NCBI RefSeq assembly: GCF_900217795.1
Contig: NZ_OBMQ01000006.1
Location: forward strand, 1 to 64,000
DNA from: Ureibacillus xyleni
GTDB lineage: Bacteria > Bacillota > Bacilli > Bacillales_A > Planococcaceae
Length of the DNA: 64,000 nt
Direction of reading: 5' to 3'
The notes under the pieces are model-generated. The model was not told the DNA's origin. It saw nothing but the letters and a program-made list of their open reading frames with translations, and ran no database searches. Position 1 is the first letter of the stretch; every line of letters begins with the position of its first letter. The position numbers were made by a program, and so were the translations under genes. This document shows, piece by piece, positions 24,267-32,612 of the stretch.

Positions 24267-24377
24267 TCTATTAACCTACTTCCTTTGAGAATATGTAATA
24301 GGAGACCTTTTTCAAAGTATAAAAGTTTACTTAAAAGTATTCAAAAGTTTTTATTGTTCTGAAAAATATAAAAAACA

Positions 24378-24404
24378 GCGAAGCAAGCATTGCACTTACT
24401 TCGC
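24378..24404 (-). terminator. Terminator of pepT
   Basis: Read on the minus strand: GCGAAGTAAG (24404-24395), short loop, CTTGCTTCGC (24387-24378), then TGTTTTTTATA. Confidence 0.85.
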
Positions 24405-24411
24405 ATACGAA

Positions 24412-25641
24412 TTATTTTCCTTGTGCTTCAAATAATTGAACGATTTCTAATATGACTTTCGTTGCTTTTTCCATCGTTTCAGCGGAGATAAATTCAAATT
24501 TGCCATGCATGTTTTCTCCACCTGCAAAGATATTCGGTGTTGGCAAGCCCATATAAGATAATTGGGAACCGTCAGTACCACCACGAATTGGTTCGACAAT
24601 CGGTGTTATCCCTAAGTTTTCCATTGCCTTGTGTGCTATATCAACAATTTCTTTTACTGGCTCTATCTTTTCACGCATGTTGTAATATTGATCTTCAATT
24701 TCTACTGTGATGGAGTCTTCGCCAAATCTTTCCTTCATTATTTTCTCTAATTCAAAGAAATGGGCTTTTTTAGCTTCAAACTTTTCACGATCATGGTCTC
24801 GAATAATGTATGAAAGTTGAGCTTCTTCTATTCGACCATTAAAATTCATCAAATGAATAAACCCTTCATAACCTTCAGTCTTCTCTGGAACAGCATCTGA
24901 TGGCATTCCGTTTTGGAATTTAACTGCCAAAGTAATAGCATTCACCATTTTATCTTTTGCAGATCCTGGATGCACACTCGTTCCTCGAGTTGTAACCTTT
25001 GCTGATGCAGCATTAAAGCTTTCATATTGAAGCTCGCCAAGGGGACCGCCATCCATTGTATAAGCAAAATCTGCACCGAAAGCTTCCACATCAAATTTAT
25101 GAGGACCACGACCAATTTCTTCGTCAGGTGTGAATGCAACCCTTAATTTTCCGTGCTTAATTTCAGGATGTTCAACTAAATACTCCATAGCTGTCATGAT
25201 TTCTGCAATACCAGCTTTATCATCTGCACCTAGAAGTGTAGTTCCGTCTGTTGTAATTAGAGTTTGACCCGTATAGTTCTTTAAATTAGGGAAGTAACTT
25301 GGTGACATGATTAGGTTACTATTTAATTGAATATCACCACCTTCATAATTATCGATGCGACGAGGATTTACATTTGTACCTGAAAAGTCAGGTGATGTAT
25401 CTACATGGGCAAGAAAACCAATTGTCGGTACATCTTTATCCGTATTTGCAGGTAAGGTTGCAAACAAATAACCGTTCTCATCAAGTGTTATTTCTGTTAA
25501 GCCGATTTCAGCTAGTTCTTCTTTTAGTACGTTAAGCAAATCAAATTGTTTTTGAGTTGATGGTGTTGTAGAGCTTTCAGGATCTGAAGTTGTATCAATT
25601 TTTGCATATCGAATTAACCGTTCAATTACTTTTTCTTTCAT
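24412..25641 (-). CDS. pepT: Peptidase T (tripeptide aminopeptidase)
   Basis: 409 aa, the usual PepT length. Two-zinc M20B metallopeptidase in the cytosol that removes the N-terminal residue of tripeptides. Visible sites: [13 protein letters not shown] (His-x-Asp zinc ligands, about 77), LLGADDKAG (bridging Asp), [11 protein letters not shown] (catalytic Glu and ligand), [10 protein letters not shown] and, near the end, [20 protein letters not shown]. Perfect SD AAGGAGG 5 bases before ATG. Monocistronic. Confidence 0.95.
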   Translation of the reverse strand: MKEKVIERLIRYAKIDTTSDPESSTTPSTQKQFDLLNVLKEELAEIGLTEITLDENGYLFATLPANTDKDVPTIGFLAHVDTSPDFSGTNVNPRRIDNYEGGDIQLNSNLIMSPSYFPNLKNYTGQTLITTDGTTLLGADDKAGIAEIMTAMEYLVEHPEIKHGKLRVAFTPDEEIGRGPHKFDVEAFGADFAYTMDGGPLGELQYESFNAASAKVTTRGTSVHPGSAKDKMVNAITLAVKFQNGMPSDAVPEKTEGYEGFIHLMNFNGRIEEAQLSYIIRDHDREKFEAKKAHFFELEKIMKERFGEDSITVEIEDQYYNMREKIEPVKEIVDIAHKAMENLGITPIVEPIRGGTDGSQLSYMGLPTPNIFAGGENMHGKFEFISAETMEKATKVILEIVQLFEAQGK

Positions 25642-25821
25642 GAAAATCCTCCTTAAATGGTTACTTGCACCTATTGTATCATTTTTACTTCGGATAACGG
25701 AATAATTTGTGATTTGGATTGAGAAATACTGGATAGACTAAATGAATGCTATTTAACTATTTATGAAACTAATTGGCTTGCTATTCCGTAAATAAAGTAT
25801 CTAAAAGAAAGGGTGGTTCGT

Positions 25822-27507
25822 GTGACACAATTGTTATTAACAGCATTACTAGCTGCATTTGTCACGACGCTCCTTCTTGTTCCGCTTACGAAAAAGGTGC
25901 AAAAAGGGGAAATAAGCAGTAAACAACTGTCAAATTCATTAATCTTCGTGCTAATAGCAAGCTTCATTATACTAGTCGCAATTATCTATATTACAAAGAT
26001 TGATATGCATTGGACGATTTTTGTATATTCATTACCAATTATCGCTTTATTAGGGGCAATAATCTCTTCAGGTATAGAGCAAACGTTTAAAGGATTAGTC
26101 TTTTTATTGAGTTTGATTGTTCTTGGATATATGTTATCCGCTCCTGTTTGGAATGCAAATGAAAAATACCAATCTGCTAAAATGGAAGAAAAGGTTGAAA
26201 TTGAACCATTTGACGAAACAAAAACCCCAGCAAGTGTACCTCCAAGATTTGCAGAGAATAAAATGAAAAAGGCATTTGGGCAAGTACCCAATACAAGTTA
26301 CTATGAACTAGGAAATTTACAAATTCAAAAGGTAAACGGGGAGTTTGTCTATATTGCACCAGTTGAATTTTCAGGTTTCTTTAGATGGTTTACTGGAAAA
26401 ACAACTCCTGGATACTTTACGATGAGTGCAACAGATTCTACTGACAATCCAAAGTTTGTACAATCTGAAATGACTTACGTACCATCAGCGTTTTTGAATA
26501 ATAACTTAGAGCGTCATATCCGCCTTCAAAACCCAACATTAATTTTCTATGGAAAGCCGCAACTTGAAGTAGATGACGAAGGAAAACCGTACTATATTCG
26601 CTCATATGGTAATTTTATTTCTGCACGGAATGGCTTTGATGTGAAGGGAATTGTTATGGTGGATGCTGCATCAGGAGATTCAGAGATTTTAACCATAGAT
26701 GAAGTGCCAGAATTTATTGATGGTGCCGTTTCACCAGAATCAGTTAGTCTACAAAATAGTTACTTTGGTAAATATATTCATGGTTTTTGGAATAGTATGT
26801 TTGGGAAAAAAGATGTGAAGTTACCATCAGATGAAGGAACAGAAGCTAATGTAAGTCCGATTTTTAATGAAAATGGGGAAATGTATTACTTTACTGATTT
26901 CACTAGTCCAAAAGAGGGCGTTGATTCAATGCTTGGCTATTCATTAACCCATGCAAGAACAGGTGAAGCCACGTATTATACAGGAAACCTAGAAGAATCA
27001 TATATGGATTCACAAGGTGCTTTAGATATTATTGAGAAAAAGTTTATTGAAAAAGAATGGCAAGGAGAAATGCCAATTCTTTATAACTTCTACGGGGAAG
27101 CTAGCTGGCTTGCACCAGTACTAGATTCAAACGGATTTTTACAAAACTACTTTATTGTATCTGCTGCAAATCCTGAAATATCAGCATATGGTGTAACACC
27201 AAATGAAGCGTTAAAACAGTATAAGACAGCATTAAGTCGAGGTGGGGGATCTGTAGAAGGAACGTCAAGTGCAGAAGAAGCAACAATTTCAGGAGAGGTT
27301 GTCCGTGTTTATAAAGAGCGAGTAGGGGATTATACAATCGTTTCATTCTTATTAAACACAGGTCAAAACTTCATAGTAAGTTCCCAAAATGCACCTCTTA
27401 CAATCTATTTACAAGAAGGCGACCGCGTTGTAATAACATACTACAACACAAAAGAATTATTCCTTCCTGTAAAAGAAATGGAAATCGGAGGAATTTTATC
27501 AAACTAA
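25822..27507 (+). CDS. Membrane-anchored protein of unknown function, 561 aa
   Basis: Start chosen at GTG 25822, with GGGTGG 5 bases upstream; the frame is open to GTG 25813. Four hydrophobic helices lie in the first ~110 residues, then a long outside or soluble region with repeated Tyr/Phe-rich beta-type segments (for example SGFFRWFTGKTTPGYFTMSA and YYIRSYGNFISARNGFDVKG). The C-terminal ~70 residues (from ATISGEVVRVYKERVGDYTI) look like a small beta barrel, perhaps OB-fold. I do not recognise the family. It is monocistronic, and its terminator is split by MITE copy 2. Confidence 0.8.
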   Translation: MTQLLLTALLAAFVTTLLLVPLTKKVQKGEISSKQLSNSLIFVLIASFIILVAIIYITKIDMHWTIFVYSLPIIALLGAIISSGIEQTFKGLVFLLSLIVLGYMLSAPVWNANEKYQSAKMEEKVEIEPFDETKTPASVPPRFAENKMKKAFGQVPNTSYYELGNLQIQKVNGEFVYIAPVEFSGFFRWFTGKTTPGYFTMSATDSTDNPKFVQSEMTYVPSAFLNNNLERHIRLQNPTLIFYGKPQLEVDDEGKPYYIRSYGNFISARNGFDVKGIVMVDAASGDSEILTIDEVPEFIDGAVSPESVSLQNSYFGKYIHGFWNSMFGKKDVKLPSDEGTEANVSPIFNENGEMYYFTDFTSPKEGVDSMLGYSLTHARTGEATYYTGNLEESYMDSQGALDIIEKKFIEKEWQGEMPILYNFYGEASWLAPVLDSNGFLQNYFIVSAANPEISAYGVTPNEALKQYKTALSRGGGSVEGTSSAEEATISGEVVRVYKERVGDYTIVSFLLNTGQNFIVSSQNAPLTIYLQEGDRVVITYYNTKELFLPVKEMEIGGILSN

Positions 27508-27512
27508 AAAAG

Positions 27513-27787
27513 AAAAACCTGACGTTATCTTTAGGGCACTGAAAAAGTCGATTTTAATAAATTTTTATAATAAAAATACGCTCAGATCTTTTAGGAAGTG
27601 GGATTCACGAAGACTCCTACGGGAACAGCTTGAGCTGAAGACCCCGCAGGAGCTTGCGACGAGGAGGCTGAAGCCAAGCCCGTGGAAAGCGAAGTGAATC
27701 CCACCTTCTATTTAGAAGCAAATAATTACTATAAATTTTTATCGGTATTTAGTTTTTCAGTGGCTTCCGTTATCTTGTCGGGTTTTT
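27513..27787. terminator. Bidirectional terminator split by MITE copy 2
   Basis: AAAAACCTGAC (27513-27523) and GTCGGGTTTTT (27777-27787) pair along 11 bases with one U-G. Without the element and one duplication the loop would be GTTATCTT. T runs flank both sides, so it served both convergent genes. The minus-strand gene's stop codon (27772-27770) lies in the right-hand loop copy. Confidence 0.8.
27532..27767. mobile_element. MITE-like element, copy 2 (236 bp), opposite orientation
   Basis: The sequence is the reverse complement of 6109-6344 over its whole length, with no difference found by eye. It is flanked by an exact 9-bp direct repeat CGTTATCTT (27523-27531 and 27768-27776). Terminal repeats, GC-rich core and the 11-bp inverted repeats bounding the core are as in copy 1. 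Identity over 236 bases implies recent spread or gene conversion. Confidence 0.87.
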
Positions 27788-28204
27788 CTCTTTTTCGTTA
27801 AGATATTCAACCATTCTTTGTTTTCTTAACTGAACATGTTCTTTTGTGTATGGCTTCAAGCTATCGAATCGTTCTTTTTGTTCTTGCAAAATTCTGCGTT
27901 CTTTCATAAACCGAGCTTCTGGTTCGTGTCTGAAAATATATTCTAAGTGGAAAATTTGCATTAATGCAACTTCAGGACTTTCTAAATTGTAAATAAACTT
28001 GATATTCCATACGGTTGTGTAGGAAATATACTGATTTACAAATTCTGTAATGTGTTTATATGCTTCTTTATTAATTTTAACTTCAATATTTTTGTGAAGT
28101 TTTGCAAGTTCTAAATTAATGTCTGCTAAAACACGATAATAATGCCGAATCTTTTTATTATGTTGTCTCTCTAAAGACAATGCAACTTGTCTATTTTGAT
28201 ACAT
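27770..28204 (-). CDS. Conserved hypothetical protein, 144 aa
   Basis: Start ATG 28204 behind AAAGGGGTG; the GTG at 28213 is inside the SD. Highly charged and helical, with a His/Lys-rich first half (LERQHNKKIRHYYRVLADIN) and a basic C-terminus (LRKQRMVEYLNEKEKNPTR). No signal peptide or membrane helix. I do not recognise a domain. The last codons form one arm of the terminator that MITE copy 2 split; the insertion left the stop codon intact. Confidence 0.75.
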   Translation of the reverse strand: MYQNRQVALSLERQHNKKIRHYYRVLADINLELAKLHKNIEVKINKEAYKHITEFVNQYISYTTVWNIKFIYNLESPEVALMQIFHLEYIFRHEPEARFMKERRILQEQKERFDSLKPYTKEHVQLRKQRMVEYLNEKEKNPTR

Positions 28205-28353
28205 TAACAACACCCCTTTAAACTTACAAATACTACTATTATTTTATCAAAGTTTTCAGGGATTTATTAGATTACTATATTACCGTATTTATGTAAAAGA
28301 GAACTTACATATTGACTATATTAAACAAGTAAGTTCTACCTATAAAATTAAAG

Positions 28354-29088
28354 TTATTTCCAGCTAAAGCCTTTCGATGCTAAAAATTCTTTTATGTGCG
28401 GACGTCTTTGTTCTACTAAAAAATCAGCCATCTGTTTTGTCCAATTAGACACTTTTTGGTTAGAGCTACGACTTGCATAATAGTTTTCCATAATAGAATC
28501 GTATTCATCTAACAAATCATTGTATATTGCTGAATCGTAACTATTTTCATGAAGGATTGCTCCTACCGGTAGTCTAGGCTTTGTTTCATTACGTTTTGTT
28601 GGTGTACCAATTGTCATAGCAAAGAGTGGGAATACATAATCCGGTAAATTGAACAATTCACTAATTTCAGTAGGGTTGTTACGTGCACCACCAATATAAC
28701 AAATACCGTAACCTTCTGCCTCTGCAGCAATAACAAAGTTTTGAGCAAAAATGCCTACATCTGCAACACCAACTAATAAATTTTCAGCACTGTCTGCTAC
28801 AATATCAACGCCATGCTTCTGTCCTGCCATCTGAAGACGTTTAAAGTCTACACAAAATAAAAATGAGGCACCTGCTGTCTTAAACTGGAAATCGTTTTTA
28901 GATAGTTCACCTAGTTTTTGTTTTTTTTCTTCATCTGTAACCCAAATAACACTGTAGGCTTGAACGAAATGGGAACTTGCTGCCATTTGTGCTGTTTGGA
29001 TAAGATCTATTACAGTTTCTTTTGAAATTTGTTCTCCCGTATACTTTCTTACAGATGAATGACTACGTAATACCTCTTTAACTGACAC
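28354..29088 (-). CDS. nfrA: NADPH-dependent nitroreductase / FMN oxidoreductase (NfrA family)
   Basis: 244 aa, FMN-binding nitroreductase fold. RSHSSVRKYTGEQISKETV (FMN phosphate-binding Arg), SSHFVQAYSVIWVTD, AEAEGYGICYIGGARNNPTE and GTPTKRNETKPRLP are in the order and spacing of B. subtilis NfrA1/NfsA. It reduces FMN, nitro compounds and quinones with NADPH and is a stress-protection enzyme in relatives. GTG start with SD AAGGGGAG. Monocistronic. Confidence 0.9.
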   Translation of the reverse strand: MSVKEVLRSHSSVRKYTGEQISKETVIDLIQTAQMAASSHFVQAYSVIWVTDEEKKQKLGELSKNDFQFKTAGASFLFCVDFKRLQMAGQKHGVDIVADSAENLLVGVADVGIFAQNFVIAAEAEGYGICYIGGARNNPTEISELFNLPDYVFPLFAMTIGTPTKRNETKPRLPVGAILHENSYDSAIYNDLLDEYDSIMENYYASRSSNQKVSNWTKQMADFLVEQRRPHIKEFLASKGFSWK

Positions 29089-29257
29089 ACTTATACTCCC
29101 CTTTGTATGTAATTTAAAAGTAGTTTAGAGAAAATTCTCTATACGGATATATTAGACTATTTTGAAATGTAATACAAAATAGGGGCTTTATGAATTATAA
29201 GGGGAGTAATAGGTAAAAGCCGTAAGCTAATTTAGAAGTAGCATTACGGCTTTGGTT

Positions 29258-29890
29258 TTAACGTTTTTTGTTGAAAGCAGTAGTGACTTTTGGTTCCGTT
29301 CCTAAACGCATCCGATTTATATTTTCAACATGTAAAATGATTGCTATAACGAATAAAGATATTGTTATGAAAAATGGCCAAATCGTTGGTTCCTGTAGTA
29401 TAGCTGTAATTGCAAATATCATGTAAAGGGCAAAAACACCGATAATTAGATAATTGGTTAAAAGGGAAAAAACAATAAGAAACAAAACTGCAATTAAACC
29501 CATCTGCCAGTTTATTGTGATAAAGATGCCGATTAATGATGCAGTACCTTTTCCTCCGCGAAATTTCATGTGGATAGGAAAATTATGTCCTAAAATAACG
29601 GCAGCTCCAATTGAATAAAGCAGTATAGACATTTGATCTGGAGTAAAGTTTGTATAGTTCGATAATAAAAATTGTCCAAGTATAATTGCAACAATACCTT
29701 TACCAATATCAATTAGTCCGACGAGTACACCAAATTTCCAGCCTAGAGACAACATCGCATTAGACGCACCGGCATTTCCGTGACCAACTTCCTTTAAATT
29801 TACACCGGTAAACAGTTTAGCGAAGTTAGAACCATGAATGCATCCAATTAAATAACCAACTATAAGAACGGATAACAAAGTAACTAGCAT
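29258..29890 (-). CDS. plsY: Glycerol-3-phosphate acyltransferase PlsY, divergent copy
   Basis: 210 aa from ATG 29890, with AAGGAG in front; the longer frame to 29956 has no SD. Five to six membrane helices. PlsY transfers the acyl group of acyl-phosphate to glycerol-3-phosphate, the first step of phospholipid synthesis. Motif 1 reads EVGHGNAGASN where PlsY normally has GSGN-x-GATN; HNFPIHMKFRGGKGTASL (motif 2) is normal. The change of Ser to His and Thr to Ser suggests a paralog rather than the housekeeping enzyme. Monocistronic. Confidence 0.82.
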   Translation of the reverse strand: MLVTLLSVLIVGYLIGCIHGSNFAKLFTGVNLKEVGHGNAGASNAMLSLGWKFGVLVGLIDIGKGIVAIILGQFLLSNYTNFTPDQMSILLYSIGAAVILGHNFPIHMKFRGGKGTASLIGIFITINWQMGLIAVLFLIVFSLLTNYLIIGVFALYMIFAITAILQEPTIWPFFITISLFVIAIILHVENINRMRLGTEPKVTTAFNKKR

Positions 29891-29974
29891 TCTCAAAAAC
29901 TCCTTCCCAATAGATGTTATTTCTATTATACTCTGAGAAAAAGAAAGAAGTTTCAAAAAAATTTAAAAATATAG

Positions 29975-30003
29975 TTGACAGAGTAGATTACTATGATTTA
30001 TAG
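29975..30003 (+). promoter_or_regulatory. Sigma-A promoter of the S-box leader
   Basis: TTGACA (29975-29980), 17 bases, TTATAG (29998-30003), about 30 bases upstream of the aptamer. Confidence 0.75.
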
Positions 30004-30033
30004 TGAATACAACGATGGAACATGAATCAAATA

Positions 30034-30206
30034 CCTTTATCCAGAGTGGCGGAGGGAATAGGCCCTAAGATGCCCGGCAACCAGTGAATACATAAAGTGT
30101 TTACTAAGGTGCTAATTCCTACAGATTTTGATTGATCTGACAGATAAGGGGAGGAAAAATTGCAACTTGCAGCCCTCTTCTTAAATAAGAGGGCTTTTTG
30201 TTTTTC
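30034..30206 (+). promoter_or_regulatory. SAM-I (S-box) riboswitch
   Basis: All landmarks are present: CCTTTATC (P1 5'), GAGGGAATAGGCCCTAAGAT, GCCCGGCAACC, AAGGTGCTAATTCC and CTGACAGATAAGG (P1 3'). The terminator is AGCCCTCTT (30171-30179) / AAGAGGGCT (30187-30195) with a T tract; AAGGGGAGG next to P1 could pair with CCCTCTT as antiterminator. High SAM should shut off metY, which begins 65 bases downstream. Confidence 0.96.
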
Positions 30207-30270
30207 CATAAATAAAGTCCTCCTTATTAAATGCGATCATCCATCGAATAAAAACTAGGAGGAAGATTAC

Positions 30271-31572
30271 ATGTCACAACAACGTCCAGAAACAATTCTA
30301 CTACATGGTGGACAAAAGCCAGACCCAACAACAGGTGCAATAGCTGTACCAATCTATCGTACGACTGCTTATGCTTTTCAAAATACAGAGCATGCTCGTC
30401 AACTGTTCGCTTTAGAAACTCCGGGTAATATTTATTCCCGAATTATGAACCCAACAGTAGATGTATTTGAGCAACGCGTTGCAAAATTAGAAGGTGGAAC
30501 TGCTGCAGTAGCATTATCATCAGGTATGGCAGCAATTGCATTTTCAATTTTAAACATTGCAGGCGCAGGGGATGAGATTATTGCTGCTGGTTCACTATAT
30601 GGTGGAACATATAATTTATTTGCAAATACATTGCCACGCTACGGCATTACAACTACATTTGTTGATGAAACAGACCCTAAAAACTTTGAAGCAGCAATTA
30701 CCGAAAATACAAAGGCAATCTATGCTGAAACAATCGGTAACCCAAGTTTAAATGTTTTAGATATTGAAAGAGTTGCGGAAATTGCTCATGCGCATGGTCT
30801 TCCGCTAATTATCGATAATACATTCCCATCCCCATACGGATCGAACCCAATCGAATTTGGAGCAGATGTTGTCGTTCATTCTGCTACAAAATGGATTGGC
30901 GGACATGGAACAACAATTGGCGGTATTGTCGTTGATGCTGGTAAATTCGATTGGACACAAGGTCGTTTCCCAGGATTTACAGAACCAGACGAGTCCTATC
31001 ATGGTTTGCGTTACGGAATTGATACTGCTGCAGCTGCATTCGCTACAAAATTGCGTGTTCAATTACTTCGTGACTTTGGTCCAACTTTAAGTGCTGACGC
31101 TGCATTTAACTTCTTACAAGGTTTAGAGACGCTTCATTTGCGTTATACAAGACACGGTGAAAATGCAGAAAAGGTTGTAGAGTTTTTAGAAAACCACTCA
31201 TCTGTGGAATATGTAAACTATCCAGGTAAAGAAAACTTCCCGTCGCATTCATTAGCGAAGAAATACTTGAAAAATGGCTTCGGTTCAATGCTTACATTTG
31301 GCATTAAAGGTGGACGAGAAGCAGGAAGTAAAGTAATTGACAATGTTAAATTATTCTCACACGTCGCAAACGTAGGGGATGCAAAATCATTAATCATTCA
31401 CCCAGCTTCAACAACTCACCAACAACTATCTGCTGAAGAATTAAAATTTGCAGGTGTATCGGAAGAGCTCATTCGCTTATCAATCGGTTTAGAAGCAGTT
31501 GAAGATATTATTGCAGATTTAGAACAAGCCCTTGCTATTGCTGTTGAAGGTGTTACACAAACAAACGCATAA
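30271..31572 (+). CDS. metY: O-acetylhomoserine sulfhydrylase / aminocarboxypropyltransferase
   Basis: 433 aa, PLP-dependent Cys/Met metabolism family. Makes homocysteine from O-acetylhomoserine and sulfide. PLP Lys in VVHSATKWIGGHGTTIGG (about 207); ALSSGMAAIAFSILNIAGAG and IDNTFPSPYG are family blocks. The length and the ETLHLRYTRHGENAEKVVEF region fit MetY better than MetB/MetC (about 380 aa). SD CTAGGAGG; the S-box riboswitch directly upstream supports a methionine role. Monocistronic. Confidence 0.95.
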   Translation: MSQQRPETILLHGGQKPDPTTGAIAVPIYRTTAYAFQNTEHARQLFALETPGNIYSRIMNPTVDVFEQRVAKLEGGTAAVALSSGMAAIAFSILNIAGAGDEIIAAGSLYGGTYNLFANTLPRYGITTTFVDETDPKNFEAAITENTKAIYAETIGNPSLNVLDIERVAEIAHAHGLPLIIDNTFPSPYGSNPIEFGADVVVHSATKWIGGHGTTIGGIVVDAGKFDWTQGRFPGFTEPDESYHGLRYGIDTAAAAFATKLRVQLLRDFGPTLSADAAFNFLQGLETLHLRYTRHGENAEKVVEFLENHSSVEYVNYPGKENFPSHSLAKKYLKNGFGSMLTFGIKGGREAGSKVIDNVKLFSHVANVGDAKSLIIHPASTTHQQLSAEELKFAGVSEELIRLSIGLEAVEDIIADLEQALAIAVEGVTQTNA

Positions 31573-31592
31573 TTAATAGAAGTATTTTAGTT

Positions 31593-31654
31593 GCTTGGTG
31601 AAACTCACTTTATCCACATCATCTCGTGAAAAAGCTGGGTTTTACCAACCAAGC
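31593..31654 (+). other. Long hairpin after metY
   Basis: GCTTGGT (31593-31599) pairs with ACCAAGC (31648-31654); inner GAAAC/GGTTTT can extend it. No T tract follows, so it is only a possible transcript end or stabiliser. Confidence 0.4.
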
Positions 31655-31716
31655 TAAAGGCCATTCATTCGACTAAATACTTTTTATTTTAAAACCTAGT
31701 AAATTCATTTGTTTTA

Positions 31717-31745
31717 TTGACAATAAGGTAATTAGTACTTATAAT
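31717..31745 (+). promoter_or_regulatory. Consensus sigma-A promoter
   Basis: TTGACA (31717-31722), exactly 17 bases, TATAAT (31740-31745): every base matches consensus. It is followed by an untranslated leader of about 125 bases before the gene at 31878. Confidence 0.92.
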
Positions 31746-31772
31746 TAAGGTAAATATTAGAAACTTGAGTTC

Positions 31773-31847
31773 TAAGCATTCCCCATGCTTATGAATATAT
31801 CTAAAAACTAGTAGTATCGTAGCAGTTGTTCCCCCGACAGCTGCTAC
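31773..31847 (+). promoter_or_regulatory. Structured leader with two C-loop hairpins
   Basis: Hairpin 1: TAAGCAT (31773-31779), loop TCCCC, ATGCTTA (31785-31791). Hairpin 2: GTAGCAGTTGT (31819-31829), loop TCCCCCG, ACAGCTGCTAC (31837-31847), 11 bp with one G-T. Neither has a T tract, so they are not terminators. Both lie in the 5' leader of the gene at 31878. Confidence 0.6.
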
Positions 31848-31877
31848 ATCCCTAAAGAGATCAAGGAGTGTTGTAAA

Positions 31878-32267
31878 ATGGGAAATATCTATAGTGCACA
31901 AAATTTCGCAGCTTATTTTATATATGAATTAAACGAACAACGTATTTTCATCAATTCTGATGCTATACAACATTTATTAGCTGATATTGAGAGTTTATGG
32001 CAAAAAGAATTTGGTCATAGTGCGTTTTCAGAAAACATCTATTCATTTAATCAAAATGGATATATTGTAAAAGAAGTCAAAGAAGCCTACGTGGAATATG
32101 GAGCAAATCATATCGATGTTCCGGCGAAAGATTGGGAGCTAGAATTCGGTCAGTTCCAATTGGTTTACAGAACTTATGGAATACCAAGCTTTACTAATGA
32201 AGAAGAGGCACTTGTAAAAGAGAGTATAAGTAAATATAAAACGAGTCTTATTAGAAAAGTTTCTTAA
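31878..32267 (+). CDS. Small protein with Panacea/DUF4065-like features
   Basis: 129 aa. SAQNFAAYFIYELNEQRIFI, then SLWQKEFGHSAFSENIYSFN, then GYIVKEVKEAYVEYG recalls the order of the Panacea (DUF4065) domain: a first helix, a region around a substrate-like pocket, and a proline-valine type GPV-x-x-V-Y-x-x-YG block (here GYIVKEVKEAYVEYG). Panacea proteins are often antitoxins, but no toxin-like ORF is adjacent. The call is tentative. SD AAGGAG precedes ATG; strong promoter and structured leader upstream, terminator downstream: a single-gene unit. Confidence 0.55.
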   Translation: MGNIYSAQNFAAYFIYELNEQRIFINSDAIQHLLADIESLWQKEFGHSAFSENIYSFNQNGYIVKEVKEAYVEYGANHIDVPAKDWELEFGQFQLVYRTYGIPSFTNEEEALVKESISKYKTSLIRKVS

Positions 32268-32297
32268 GCAAATGATTTCCCATTTTAACAGCACTTT

Positions 32298-32329
32298 AAC
32301 TGTCTGAACGTATGTAGGACAGTTTTTTT
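32298..32329 (+). terminator. Terminator after the Panacea-like gene
   Basis: AACTGTC (32298-32304) / GACAGTT (32318-32324) followed by TTTTT. The remaining gap to 32612 shows no convincing element. Confidence 0.85.
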
Positions 32330-32612
32330 ATTTTCCTTATCTTTGGTAGTAATTGGGCATAATAAGAACTTCAGTTAGTGGAAATTTTAATGAATACATA
32401 TATTATTCTACAATACGAAATTGAATCTTTTTTGACCTTCTTAGGAAAACAATTGTCCATCTTGAGAAGAATTTCCTTGAGTTCCTTCAAAATATAAGAT
32501 AAAATTTTCTTAAGTGAAATTTTTCGAATTATTTGTTTTTATTTTCAAAATTTGGATAACAAGCGTATTGAATATTGAAGGACGTATAGTAAAGATGGAG
32601 GCGAGTATAGGA

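Noticed and set aside
30805-31062. Open frames within metY and other long genes on either strand
   Set aside because: Shadows of strongly conserved genes in another frame, without SD or family features.
32514-32612. N-terminal 33-residue extension of homoserine dehydrogenase
   Set aside because: No SD at 32514, hydrophobic and unlike the family; the conserved Rossmann start is just after ATG 32613.
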